From: Ferruginibacter paludis
GTDB lineage: Bacteria > Bacteroidota > Bacteroidia > Chitinophagales > Chitinophagaceae
Assembly: GCF_030409685.1 (NCBI RefSeq)
Contig: NZ_JAUFQJ010000024.1
Coordinates: 620,001-684,000 of the forward strand
Direction of reading: 5' to 3'
DNA length: 64,000 nt
This document shows, in pieces, positions 55,428-64,000 of this stretch (position 1 is the stretch's first letter; every line of letters begins with the position of its first letter). The notes under the pieces are model-generated. The model had not been told where the DNA came from. It was given only the letters and a program-made list of their open reading frames with translations, and did not search any database. The translations under genes and the position numbers were made by a program.

Positions 55428-55562
55428 ATGAAAAACCCAAACCAACCAAAATCCTCCTCCATGCCTTCTTTTGTAAAATTTTTTTTCAACGCTTTTAAAA
55501 GTGTATTTACTTCGGAATCGCAGAACGAATTTTCAAGACTTAAAAATTTTATTGCCTCTTAA
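55428..55562 (+). CDS. Possible 44-residue protein
   Basis: An ATG at 55428 opens a 44-codon frame in the 332-base gap between lspA and the helicase gene. The product is basic with an aromatic middle (PSFVKFFFNAFKSVFTSESQ) that could form an amphipathic helix, and it ends NFIAS. No family is recognised. Support is the absence of any other feature in the gap and a reasonable amino-acid mix; there is no homology evidence. The rest of the gap shows nothing I could name. Confidence 0.35.
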   Translation: MKNPNQPKSSSMPSFVKFFFNAFKSVFTSESQNEFSRLKNFIAS

Positions 55563-55595
55563 TAAATACCTATTAAGAAAAAAGGTTGCCATTAC

Positions 55596-58500
55596 TTAGC
55601 TGAATAAATATTCCACATCTGCTTTACTGAGTGCTTTGACAAAATTAATATCGTCAGAAATTAATTCGCTCGCGAGTTTGCGCTTACGTTCCTGCAGCTG
55701 CAGAATTTTATCTTCTATCGTGTCTATACAAATCATCCGGTAAGCAAAAATATTTTTTGTTTGCCCGATACGATGTGTACGGTCAATAGCTTGTTGTTCA
55801 ACAGCCGGGTTCCACCATGGGTCGACGATATACACATAGTCTGCTGCAGTTAAGTTCAAACCCACACCTCCGGCTTTTAATGAGATAAGAAATACCCTGC
55901 ACTCATCGTTGTTCTGAAAATTGTCTATTGCCCTCTGCCTGTCGGTAATACTGGTGCTACCATCAAAATATTCATAAGGAATACCCTGCTCCGTAAGTTT
56001 TTCTCTTATAAGTGCAAGCATGCCCAGGAACTGCGAAAATACGAGCGCCTTGTGTTCACCAATGTTTTCAAATATCTCCCTGGTTAATTCATCCAGTTTA
56101 ATCGAGTGATTGGGATATTTTTCTTCTTCGTTCAAAATAGCAGGACTATCACATATCTGTCGAAGTTTCATCAAGCCCTGTAAAATGGTCAACTGTGATT
56201 TATCTATACCCTGCTGATCGATTACGCCCATGATCTTATCCCGGTAACTGTTCCGGTAAGCATCATAAATTTTTCGCTGCTCTTTTTCCATTTCGCAAAA
56301 CAGGATGGTTTCTGTTTTTTCCGGCAAATCTTTAGCCACCTGCTCCTTGGTACGCCTTAAAATAAATGGATATAACAATTTGCGCAGGTGGTCTTTTTGT
56401 TCCTGTTCGCCAAATTTATCAATCGGTGTTGCAAACTCATTTCTGAAAAAATCCATACTGCCCAGCAAGCCCGGATTCAAAAAATTCATCTGGGCAAAAA
56501 TATCAAACGTATTGTTTTGCAATGGTGTACCGCTCATGCACAAGCGGTTTTTTGCTATTAATAAACAGGCAGCTTTTGTAACTTTAGATGCCGGGTTTTT
56601 AATCGCCTGGCTTTCATCCAGCACCACATAATCATACATAATTTTCATCAGCGTTTGTATATCGCTGCGCAGCGTTCCGTAAGTAGTAATTACCACATTT
56701 ACTTTCTGCAATTCTGCCACATCCCGGGTACGCATACTGCCGTGATGAATCAGCCAGGTAAGTTCGGGCGTGAATTTTTTAATTTCATTCTCCCAGTTAT
56801 AGATCAGGGTGGTTGGGCAAATTACAATCGCCCTTAGACCGGCTTCCTGTGTTTTGTATTGTTGCAGCATGGTGAGCGCCTGTACGGTTTTACCCAAACC
56901 CATGTCATCCGCTAAAATACCTCCCCAGCCTACTTCGTTCAGATAATTCAGCCATTGATAACCCGCAGTTTGATAAGGACGTAACACAGCCTGTAATTCA
57001 GTCGGAACAGCTATTTCCGGTATTTGCTTGTATTCTCTCAGGCGTTGAAATTTCTCGTCCAGCGCAAAGCTTAATTCTGTGGCATCCCTGTTTTCATACA
57101 GCTCATCAATCACACTCATGTGGTATTTTGACAAACGCAGTTTATCATTTTTACCATCGCCTACTTTAAATAACAGCGAGTATCGCTTCAACCATTCATC
57201 CGGCAAAATGCCCAGTGTGCCGTCACCCAGCTGTACAAAAGATTGTTTGGCTGCGAGGGCCTTTTTAATATCATTGATTCCCACACGCTGACCTTCAAAA
57301 TCAATCTCCACTTTGGCATCAAACCAGTCCAACCCGCTGCTGACGTGTATATGCGTAGATGGCCGGGCAGTATTGAACCGGAAGTTGCGCAAAGCCTCAA
57401 AACCAAACACAGGAATTTTGGCTTCCTTCATAGCATCCACAAACAAAAAGAACCAGTTATTGCGCAATACATCCGATCCTTTTAAAATTAAACTGTTGCC
57501 TTCCTGCGGCTGAATAAACTGGGAATGCAGGGAAGACAGCATGTCTGTAAACCGTTGCTCTGCCTCCCTGTTGCGATGGACAATCAATATCTTATCACCG
57601 TCTGGGATGGTAATGGTCTCTTTATCGGTAGCCCTTGTTTCAAATCCCTGGTAGGTAAAAATGGGTTGAAAAACCAGGTAATCTCCCTTTTCCTGCAACA
57701 TCAGTTTCACTTCCGGTTCGCCGCTTTTTATTTCTTTTACCAGCGACTTGTCAAACTCCACCTTGTATTCCTTGGTTAAAGGCATGATGGTCTTTTGCAT
57801 CTGCGCCGCCCAGTTTTCCTTGCTCAATTTTACATTGCCGTTTTTAATAAATTTTTCTGCCTGCAAAACATCTTCTGCTTTTTGCCACAGGTAAAAAATA
57901 TGATTGTATAAAAACAACAGGCTATTGCTGCATTCATTACCTGTAACAGGTTGCGCCGCACCATTGATATTAAAGCGGCACTGCAACTCAAAATAATCGT
58001 CTTTAGCTACTATTTTAAACTGCGGTTCAATAAAATTATCGCTCAATGCTACTTCAACCAGGTTTTCTGTTTTAAAAGCCTTGTGTTTTGGCAGGTAATA
58101 TACAAAAGGATTTTCCCGCTGCTCTTCAAACAGCTTCTTCAGCTTTGGTTGCAGGTATTCAGTTATCAGCAATTTCGTTTCCTCAGGAAATTCATCACCA
58201 TCCGTTTGAATAATATTTTCCCAAATGCCGCTGAAAGGTGAATTCCTGTTGAGGTATTTATTTACTTCCGAGGCCTGCAATTTGCGTATCTGCTGCAGCA
58301 GTATTTTATCATCCTCACTGAATATTTCAGTGTTTACATATTTTGTAAGATCCAGTTTTTCAATCTTGCCCAATAACTTTTTGTTTTCTTCATCAGCATC
58401 GCCCTGCACCGCATCAACAGCAAAATATGGATAGGCTGTGGTATTGAAATTAAAGATCAGCCCCAGTCTTTTTAGAGGAACTTCAACCGTGGCTACTTCA

Positions 58501-59348
58501 GGTTGTGCTCTTGGAGCTTCGTGCATATAAGATGGTCTTTCAACCGGCGCCACTGCCGCCACCCTTTTTATACTGGTATCCAGCACTTTTAAAAAGGGCT
58601 TGCCATCTTTATAAACAAATTCAAATTTTCCGGCAAGGTCATCAGTTAAACTGTAACCGTATATCTGCAGCAATTTATTTTTCTCTTTATCCCAGTTACG
58701 GATGGTATCAAAATAGTATGGCCCATATGTTTGCAGCAATTGTAAAAACAAAATGGTTTTATGCACGCAAAGCGGATGGTCTGTTTCACTGCACCGGCAG
58801 GACGTATCAAAATTGCGCTCATCATTTTTTTGTATTACCAGTGGGTAAGTCTGACCCTCGTAATCCAGCGAAGCTTCCACTCTTTCATTGGCAGCGACAA
58901 TGATCTTCGCTTTATTTTTCAGTACGAAGTTTTCAGCAGCTTCAAAAATTTCCGGGGATGACAATACCCGCATTACTTTCAACTCAATATTTTTCATCTT
59001 GGCCACCGTGTGCAGCTGGCTGTACTGCAGGTTAGATGACCCAAGCAAATTTTTATCTACCAGTTCCTGCAATTTAAAAAGCGCAGCTACTTCATGCCGG
59101 CAGATATCGCCTAAATTATAAGGACACCCGCAGCGGAGAGAAAGCGCCTGCGGATCATTGTATTTGCTGACAGCCACTTTGTAAAATGTACTGTAGGTAT
59201 CATCTTTTACCCGGAACACTACACTGTTCATCAGTTCATCATGTTCCACCATTTCTACATAGCCGATAGCGTGGATTTTTTTTCCACGGCGTATTACTTC
59301 GTCGGATCCGGTATTGTAAACGTATTTAATGAGATGTGAAAGGGCCAT
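55596..59348 (-). CDS. SNF2-type helicase with two SWIM zinc motifs
   Basis: The 1250-residue protein has two SWIM-type motifs at the N-terminus, C73-x-C...C83-x-H85 and C184-x-C...C194-x-H196, a long middle region, and a SNF2 ATPase in the last 450 residues: DDMGLGKTVQAL (Walker A), VVLDESQAIKN (Walker B, DESQ), SGTPLQNN, and the C-terminal helicase half with ALVFSQFLGML, ISLKAGGVGLNLTAADYVYI and QAIDRTHRIGQ. SWIM-SNF2 proteins remodel DNA-bound complexes, often RNA polymerase or repair proteins; the exact role is unknown. The gene stands alone with no evident phage or defence neighbours. Confidence 0.93.
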   Translation of the reverse strand: MALSHLIKYVYNTGSDEVIRRGKKIHAIGYVEMVEHDELMNSVVFRVKDDTYSTFYKVAVSKYNDPQALSLRCGCPYNLGDICRHEVAALFKLQELVDKNLLGSSNLQYSQLHTVAKMKNIELKVMRVLSSPEIFEAAENFVLKNKAKIIVAANERVEASLDYEGQTYPLVIQKNDERNFDTSCRCSETDHPLCVHKTILFLQLLQTYGPYYFDTIRNWDKEKNKLLQIYGYSLTDDLAGKFEFVYKDGKPFLKVLDTSIKRVAAVAPVERPSYMHEAPRAQPEVATVEVPLKRLGLIFNFNTTAYPYFAVDAVQGDADEENKKLLGKIEKLDLTKYVNTEIFSEDDKILLQQIRKLQASEVNKYLNRNSPFSGIWENIIQTDGDEFPEETKLLITEYLQPKLKKLFEEQRENPFVYYLPKHKAFKTENLVEVALSDNFIEPQFKIVAKDDYFELQCRFNINGAAQPVTGNECSNSLLFLYNHIFYLWQKAEDVLQAEKFIKNGNVKLSKENWAAQMQKTIMPLTKEYKVEFDKSLVKEIKSGEPEVKLMLQEKGDYLVFQPIFTYQGFETRATDKETITIPDGDKILIVHRNREAEQRFTDMLSSLHSQFIQPQEGNSLILKGSDVLRNNWFFLFVDAMKEAKIPVFGFEALRNFRFNTARPSTHIHVSSGLDWFDAKVEIDFEGQRVGINDIKKALAAKQSFVQLGDGTLGILPDEWLKRYSLLFKVGDGKNDKLRLSKYHMSVIDELYENRDATELSFALDEKFQRLREYKQIPEIAVPTELQAVLRPYQTAGYQWLNYLNEVGWGGILADDMGLGKTVQALTMLQQYKTQEAGLRAIVICPTTLIYNWENEIKKFTPELTWLIHHGSMRTRDVAELQKVNVVITTYGTLRSDIQTLMKIMYDYVVLDESQAIKNPASKVTKAACLLIAKNRLCMSGTPLQNNTFDIFAQMNFLNPGLLGSMDFFRNEFATPIDKFGEQEQKDHLRKLLYPFILRRTKEQVAKDLPEKTETILFCEMEKEQRKIYDAYRNSYRDKIMGVIDQQGIDKSQLTILQGLMKLRQICDSPAILNEEEKYPNHSIKLDELTREIFENIGEHKALVFSQFLGMLALIREKLTEQGIPYEYFDGSTSITDRQRAIDNFQNNDECRVFLISLKAGGVGLNLTAADYVYIVDPWWNPAVEQQAIDRTHRIGQTKNIFAYRMICIDTIEDKILQLQERKRKLASELISDDINFVKALSKADVEYLFS

Positions 59349-59553
59349 ACAATGTTTTTGATTCCAGCCTGGATTTCTTCCTGCAGATTATTATTTAACC
59401 CCCGTCGCAACCGGTTTGTTGAAAGGGTTAGATTAAAGTCATGCTTTCGAAAAGGCAATTTGCAAAAGTAACAAAAAATAAAGAAAGGCGGTGTATGAAA
59501 GAGCTTTGTGCAGAAAACAAAAATTATATCTGTTTATTAAATGGCGGAGTTAT

Positions 59554-60303
59554 TTAAACCTGTTCTCCCTGTACCCCTACCACCAGTTTTCCGCCTTCGT
59601 ATACGCATAAAACATTGGCGGCATCTTCTGTAAGGCAATAACGGATATCTTTTTCAAGACCAAATTTTGTAAGGCGGTGATAATGAGAGGCATTTTTATT
59701 TTTCAAAAATTCAAACATATCTTCGCGGGCATCCGTATACATTGTTTCGGCCAGTTGTGACGCATCGCAGTTGATAGTAAAATGTTCTTTTACCCGGTTG
59801 ATGACGGCCCCTGCAAACAAGGTATCTTCTATATTCACCCTGTCCTTCCAGGCTGCACATCCCAAAATTACATGCCGCTTTTGCTCAATCAGATAATCGC
59901 ACACTGCGGTTAAATTGCCGAAAGAACCGGTGATGATTTTTTTGGCTCCTTTCTCCAGGGCCATATGTAATAACTTGGTACCGTTGGTTGTGGTCAGCAC
60001 CAGCGTTTTGCCACCCACAAATTCCCGGGGATATTCAAAAGGCGAATTACCGTGTGCCAGGCCTTCTGCTATCTGGCCATCTCTTTCGCCGGCGGTAATG
60101 CCTTCAATCTGTTTGCCGATGCGTATGCATGCCGCCACACTATCAACTGGAATAATGCATTTCGCGCCATTGTGTAAAACAGTGGCTATTGTAGAGGTTG
60201 CTCTTAAAACATCAATGATAACCACGATACTGTTGCTTACGTTATATAAGTGCAACAGGGCAGGAGAAAGTGAAGTATGTAACGAGGGTTTTACTGAATT
60301 CAT
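59554..60303 (-). CDS. comB: 2-phosphosulfolactate phosphatase family protein
   Basis: The 249-residue protein matches ComB: VVIIDVLRATSTIATVLHNG at about 31-50, AGERDG at 76-81, GNSPFEY, and TTNGTKLL at about 103-110. In methanogens ComB makes sulfolactate for coenzyme M; bacterial members have the same motifs, but their pathway is mostly unknown. No other coenzyme M or sulfolactate gene is visible here. It lies 10 bases after the SRPBCC gene and is probably co-transcribed with it. Confidence 0.9.
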   Translation of the reverse strand: MNSVKPSLHTSLSPALLHLYNVSNSIVVIIDVLRATSTIATVLHNGAKCIIPVDSVAACIRIGKQIEGITAGERDGQIAEGLAHGNSPFEYPREFVGGKTLVLTTTNGTKLLHMALEKGAKKIITGSFGNLTAVCDYLIEQKRHVILGCAAWKDRVNIEDTLFAGAVINRVKEHFTINCDASQLAETMYTDAREDMFEFLKNKNASHYHRLTKFGLEKDIRYCLTEDAANVLCVYEGGKLVVGVQGEQV

Positions 60304-60313
60304 TCCTGCAAAT

Positions 60314-60787
60314 TTAATTTAATATCGCTTTCCACTTTTCGCTTTCAGCATATTCTTTAATTACCTGGTTTCTTTTAGTTAACAGTTTTTCCATGTACTT
60401 TTTCAAAAACAAGCTATTGGCTGCTTTGCCCAGTGCGCCATACGGCGTTTCAAAATCAACAATGTCTATCATGATGCTGCCATTGGCCACCTGTTTAAAA
60501 TGATGCTCGTGAACATAACTTTTAAAATCGCCCCGGGTCATTTCATCGGTAAACATCAGCGGTGATTGCATTTCGGTAATGGCCGAAGTGAACTGCCGTG
60601 TTTTAAAAAAATGCTTTCCCTGCCAGGTAACTGTTTCGCCTTTGTTTATCAGGCCGCTGGTTATTCCGGCGACAGCAGTTTCATTGGTGTGTGCCATTGA
60701 TTTTTTATGCAGCGTGATGCTGCGGCTTAAATCAAAAACTCTTTTGGCCGGCGCTGCAATAAATGTAGTTAAATGAATATGGGCCAT
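60314..60787 (-). CDS. SRPBCC-fold ligand-binding protein
   Basis: The 157-residue protein opens with the SRPBCC pattern HLTTFIAAPAKRVFDLSRSITLH and continues GETVTWQGKHFFKTRQFTSAITEM, as in coenzyme Q-binding COQ10/START-like small proteins. These fold around a hydrophobic ligand; none can be named here. It precedes comB by 10 bases. Confidence 0.82.
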   Translation of the reverse strand: MAHIHLTTFIAAPAKRVFDLSRSITLHKKSMAHTNETAVAGITSGLINKGETVTWQGKHFFKTRQFTSAITEMQSPLMFTDEMTRGDFKSYVHEHHFKQVANGSIMIDIVDFETPYGALGKAANSLFLKKYMEKLLTKRNQVIKEYAESEKWKAILN

Positions 60788-60982
60788 TTGTCAGATAAAA
60801 TATGATTCTCAAGATAAGAAAATTTAGCTGCCTTTGCCTGTGGTGCCCATTTTAGCAAAAAAATGTTATCAACAAATCAGCATGCAATTATGCCGGTTGC
60901 TTCTTCTTTCACCTGTTGTTATACACTATCCCGGCAATAATTTATTTATACAGGGCGTTGTTCATTTGCTGTTGCATTGTAA

Positions 60983-62068
60983 TTAAGCAAAAGGCATTTT
61001 AACAACTTTAGCCTTTAGAAGCGTATTGCGTATGCTGATGTAAATTTCTGTATCAATCGCAGCGTGTTTGCTGTCTACGTATCCCATTCCAATGGCTTTA
61101 CCAAGCGACGGAGACTGCGTACCGGAGGTCACTTTACCAATAATGGCTCCTTCAAAATCCTTAATCAGGTAATCGTGGCGGGCAATACCTTTTTCCAGCA
61201 TTTCAAAACCTACCAGTTTTTTAGTAACGCCTTTTGCCTTTTGCTTTTCAAATATGGCTTTTGATGTAAAGTCTTTTGTGAACTTAGTAATCCATCCCAA
61301 GCCAGCTTCAAGCGGAGACGTTGTATCATCTATATCATTGCCATACAAGCAAAAACCCATTTCAAGCCGCAATGTATCTCTGGCGCCTAACCCGATTGGT
61401 TTTATACCTTGCGCTGCTCCGGCCGCAAAAATAGCATCCCATATTTTATCGGCATCCCCATCTTTATTTTCAAAATAAATTTCCACGCCGCCAGCACCTG
61501 TATAACCTGTTGCACTTATCAACACATTGCTTACGCCGGCAAAAGTTCCCCTCACAAATGTGTAGTATTTTAAATTGAGGATATCTGTATCGGTAAGTGG
61601 TTGCAGTATTTTATTGGCATTGGGCCCCTGTATGGCCAGCAGGCAGGTTTTATCAGAAATGTTGTGCATTTCTACATCGTTCGTATTGTGGCTGCTTATC
61701 CATTTCCAGTCTTTATCAATATTGCCGGCATTTACAACCAGCATATACACCTTGTTCTCTTCAATACAATATACCAGCAGGTCGTCAACAATACCGCCGT
61801 CATCATTGGGCAGGCAACTGTACTGGGCTTTGCCTGCAGTTAATTTGGATGCGTCGTTGCTGGTTAAACGCTGAATCAGTTCCAGCGCATGTTCGCCTTT
61901 TAAAATAAACTCACCCATGTGGCTTACATCAAACACACCCGCATTGTTGCGCACAGCTGCATGTTCATCATTGATTCCGGTGTAACTGATGGGCATGTTG
62001 TATCCGGCAAATTCAGCCATTTTTGCACCCAGGGCGATGTGTTTTTCTGTAAATGGAGTGGTCTTCAT
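60983..62068 (-). CDS. gcvT: Glycine cleavage system T protein (aminomethyltransferase)
   Basis: GcvT moves the methylene group of the lipoyl-bound aminomethyl intermediate to tetrahydrofolate and releases ammonia. The 361-residue protein has MAEFAGYNMPISYTG near the start, the catalytic-loop region FDVSHMGEF at 45-53, ISATGYTGAGGVEIYF in the centre and GARDTLRLEMGFCLYGND, all standard. The other glycine cleavage genes are not in the window. It stands alone; the 195 bases downstream hold nothing I recognise. Confidence 0.95.
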   Translation of the reverse strand: MKTTPFTEKHIALGAKMAEFAGYNMPISYTGINDEHAAVRNNAGVFDVSHMGEFILKGEHALELIQRLTSNDASKLTAGKAQYSCLPNDDGGIVDDLLVYCIEENKVYMLVVNAGNIDKDWKWISSHNTNDVEMHNISDKTCLLAIQGPNANKILQPLTDTDILNLKYYTFVRGTFAGVSNVLISATGYTGAGGVEIYFENKDGDADKIWDAIFAAGAAQGIKPIGLGARDTLRLEMGFCLYGNDIDDTTSPLEAGLGWITKFTKDFTSKAIFEKQKAKGVTKKLVGFEMLEKGIARHDYLIKDFEGAIIGKVTSGTQSPSLGKAIGMGYVDSKHAAIDTEIYISIRNTLLKAKVVKMPFA

Positions 62069-62139
62069 TGTATAGTTTTATTAAAAAATAGAAGCCACAA
62101 AAATAGAGTAAACTGGTATTGCAAATAAAAAATTATTGT

Positions 62140-62275
62140 CCGGGCCGGGAAGCTTTGGGCAGCATGATTGCATCGCCTTCTTTTGCCGCATACCATTGGG
62201 CAGCGCTCAGCGACAATGCTTTAGTTCTGCCGCAGGCAAAAACAAAATCCCGCCAATTACGGCGGGACCCTGTTT
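62140..62275. other. GC-rich intergenic block of unknown nature
   Basis: This stretch is clearly richer in G and C than its surroundings and is open in more than one frame, including a minus-strand frame without a start codon ending RPGQ at about 62138. It abuts a perfect hairpin. It looks like a dispersed repeat or a decayed gene end rather than an active gene. Confidence 0.35.
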
Positions 62276-62280
62276 TTGTT
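62241..62280 (-). terminator. Terminator after the PspC gene
   Basis: TCCCGCC (62248-62254) pairs with GGCGGGA (62261-62267) across a 6-base loop. On the minus strand the stem is followed by TTTTGTTTTTG, a good terminator for the PspC-domain gene that ends 37 bases upstream. A T-rich tract on the other strand would also allow plus-strand termination. Confidence 0.7.
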
Positions 62281-62303
62281 TCACTTCAACTCAACTATTG
62301 AAA

Positions 62304-64000
62304 CTATATTAATCCAATGCTTGCCACCGGACTGTAAGATTGTAACAACGTGTCACCGGCTGGTTCTGTATCGCTTATTGTAACATTCAATTTTTCAAGT
62401 TTCTTTTTATTTTCTTCCTGTTTTTTCTTAATGTCATTTTGTTCTTTCAACAAAGAATCTTTGTATTGCTGCTGCACTTTTTGCAGGTCAGTTTTTAAAG
62501 AATCTATTTTTTGTGCGCTGTTGTAACGATAAGTGCCACCGCTGTTATTTGTACTTTTACTTGTATCATTATCTTCTCTGTCATCATCATTGTCATCCCG
62601 TTTGTTTCTGTCACCGTTCTTCCATTCATCGGCAGGTTTTCCGGTTAATGTATATAACCCATTTGCACGCATCACATAGTTTACATCCGTTTGCCAACCT
62701 CTTTCTTCATCATCAATATCCAGGTCATTGTAATGATCGTTCCATGGGCCGCTAAAATGAATATTGTTATTCCAGCCAACGTTCCGGTCAATTCGTATTT
62801 GTTTTCCAACAGGTACATACACCGTAATAATTACCCGCTGGTTACGGAATTTGTCGTCTTTTGTGATTGGGATTCCCTTATCCAGTAACAGCAGAGAATC
62901 ATGTTGTGTCACACTGAATTGAATTAATCTTGCCAGTGTATCGGCCGACCGCCTGTTTTCGCCATTGGCCATCTTTATCATAGTAACCCTGAAACTATCA
63001 TTGGTAGCTTTGATAATTTTTATAGAAACATTTTCCACAAAAACAGTATCATCATCCAGGTTTTGAAAAGGCTCAAACTTTAACCAGTTATTACGGTAGT
63101 ATTTTTTTAACGGAGAATTGTTAGTGATTTCCAGCTTTGCAATACCAGGATTTGCAAGGTTGACATCTTGTTCAATAATATTATTCATGCTTTTAAAATC
63201 ACGCCCAACGGATGCTATTAAAGATATAAAGCAGGCCCATCCAATGATGTATAAACTGATAAATGTAAAGCGTAATACTTTGCGGTTACTTTTCATTTTT
63301 GCAAGCCTGCGTATAATCCAGGTGATAATTCCAATTACAGGCACTGCAATAAAAAATATCAGCGTTCCCCAGGCCAGGTAATTTTGCAGGCCATCAGTCA
63401 GCAAAAAGTCTTTCAGCGGAAACACGCCTATTGAAGCTACTGCAAAAGCAAACAGTGCAACTACAAAAGCAAAACCAAAACAGCCGATAATAAAATAAGC
63501 AAAGCCCTTTACAATAAAGACGATGATATCACCCAGCGACCTGCCACTTCTCCGGGCTGCAGAGCCCATTTCCGCACCCATTGTTTTTCCTTTTTCTTCG
63601 GCGAAAGCCCTTGCTTCATGGCCCAGTCTTTCTGCTCTTTGCTGAACTCCTTTCATTTCTTCCACCACTGAATTCTTAATGGAGTTTAAATCTACCTTCT
63701 CACCTTTCATTTCCAGTTTTTCCGCGGTACTGGTGGCTTCGGGTATTACCAGCCACAAAATAATATAGATGATAAGTGCGCCGGGGCTAAATCCCAGTCT
63801 TAAAAAATTAGGAAATTCCATAAAACCCCAGTGGCTCCAGTGAAAAACAAAAGTTAAAAAGGGCAGCAAAAACAATACTCTTGGTATCCAGGGATTGATG
63901 CCGAAATAGTTACCAATACCGGAGCACACACCAGCAATCTTTTTATCGTCCGGATCCCGGAACAATCTTTTGCGTGTACCGCCGATTATTTTGGTGGCCG
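62304..64000 (-). CDS. PspC-domain membrane protein, 5' part missing
   Basis: The frame is open to the right edge, so the true start lies outside. The visible 565 codons begin ATKIIGGTRKRLFRDPDDKK, leading into a PspC domain (KIAGVCSGIGNYFGINPWIPRVLF and a helix to IPEATS), then an amphipathic linker, three to four more helices, and a large exported C-terminal region with LEITNNSPL and a beta-rich DUF4097-like character, ending in a Lys/Gln/Glu coiled coil (KVQQQYKDSLLKEQNDIKKK). In Bacteroidota a further N-terminal domain usually precedes PspC. A role in envelope stress sensing is inferred from the PspC family. Confidence 0.85.
   Translation of the reverse strand, partial: ATKIIGGTRKRLFRDPDDKKIAGVCSGIGNYFGINPWIPRVLFLLPFLTFVFHWSHWGFMEFPNFLRLGFSPGALIIYIILWLVIPEATSTAEKLEMKGEKVDLNSIKNSVVEEMKGVQQRAERLGHEARAFAEEKGKTMGAEMGSAARRSGRSLGDIIVFIVKGFAYFIIGCFGFAFVVALFAFAVASIGVFPLKDFLLTDGLQNYLAWGTLIFFIAVPVIGIITWIIRRLAKMKSNRKVLRFTFISLYIIGWACFISLIASVGRDFKSMNNIIEQDVNLANPGIAKLEITNNSPLKKYYRNNWLKFEPFQNLDDDTVFVENVSIKIIKATNDSFRVTMIKMANGENRRSADTLARLIQFSVTQHDSLLLLDKGIPITKDDKFRNQRVIITVYVPVGKQIRIDRNVGWNNNIHFSGPWNDHYNDLDIDDEERGWQTDVNYVMRANGLYTLTGKPADEWKNGDRNKRDDNDDDREDNDTSKSTNNSGGTYRYNSAQKIDSLKTDLQKVQQQYKDSLLKEQNDIKKKQEENKKKLEKLNVTISDTEPAGDTLLQSYSPVASIGLI

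Noticed and set aside
55596..59348. SNF2 helicase considered as a phage-defence system core
   Set aside because: The neighbours are lspA and comB; no methylase, nuclease or phospholipase D-type partner is present.
62119..62301. A 60-codon plus-strand open frame between gcvT and the PspC gene
   Set aside because: It runs across the terminator hairpin, has no family character and lies in the GC-rich repeat-like block.

Overview
The window reads as a chromosomal segment of a Bacteroidota bacterium, most likely a member of Chitinophagaceae or a near relative. The evidence is a SusC/SusD pair, an alternative complex III (act) operon joined to a caa3-type cytochrome oxidase, menaquinone synthesis by the futalosine route (mqnC), promoter-like TAnnTTTG boxes, few Shine-Dalgarno sequences, and several families seen mainly in this phylum (DUF5690, DUF5522, DUF6787-like, fused alpha/beta 2-oxoacid dehydrogenase E1). 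No rRNA, tRNA, CRISPR array, prophage or insertion sequence was recognised.

Layout. 1-7370: housekeeping and small genes, namely a partial outer-membrane protein, coaX, a stand-alone Lon N-terminal domain protein, meaB, a tandem pair of membrane paralogues, trmB, a DUF5522 protein, an alkyltransferase-like protein and an OB-fold protein. 7380-26455: a one-strand block that looks like a complete 2-aminoethylphosphonate (AEP) utilisation locus. In transcription order it holds an XRE-cupin regulator, SusC, SusD, a secreted beta-propeller/phosphoesterase, a second TonB-dependent receptor, PhnA, PhnY, PhnW, a FAD amine oxidase-like enzyme and two DUF5690 transporters. 26579-42719: a respiratory operon, all on the minus strand: actA-B-C-D-E-F, oxidase subunits II and I, heme O synthase, two subunit III-type proteins, subunit IV, then (after a terminator) a SCO copper chaperone and a DUF420 protein. 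42952-64000: mixed housekeeping genes, including a DUF6787-like/PurN fusion, a ceramidase-like protein, a fused E1 dehydrogenase, a paired M16 peptidase, a PDZ aspartic protease, mqnC, lspA, a SWIM/SNF2 helicase, comB, gcvT and a PspC-domain protein that runs off the right edge.

How the genes work together. In the phosphonate locus PhnW would turn AEP plus pyruvate into phosphonoacetaldehyde plus alanine, PhnY would oxidise the aldehyde to phosphonoacetate, and PhnA would split that to acetate and phosphate. The outer-membrane genes suggest the substrate is captured as something larger than free AEP, or that a secreted phosphoesterase first frees it. The two DUF5690 proteins show the Arg/Lys/Arg signature of organophosphate:phosphate antiporters (GlpT/UhpT type) and are the best candidates for the inner-membrane step. 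Two near-identical 17-bp boxes spaced 41 bp apart lie just upstream of the susC promoter and may be operators for the adjacent regulator. The respiratory operon forms one electron path: menaquinol to alternative complex III to the copper/heme oxidase, with the assembly factors downstream.
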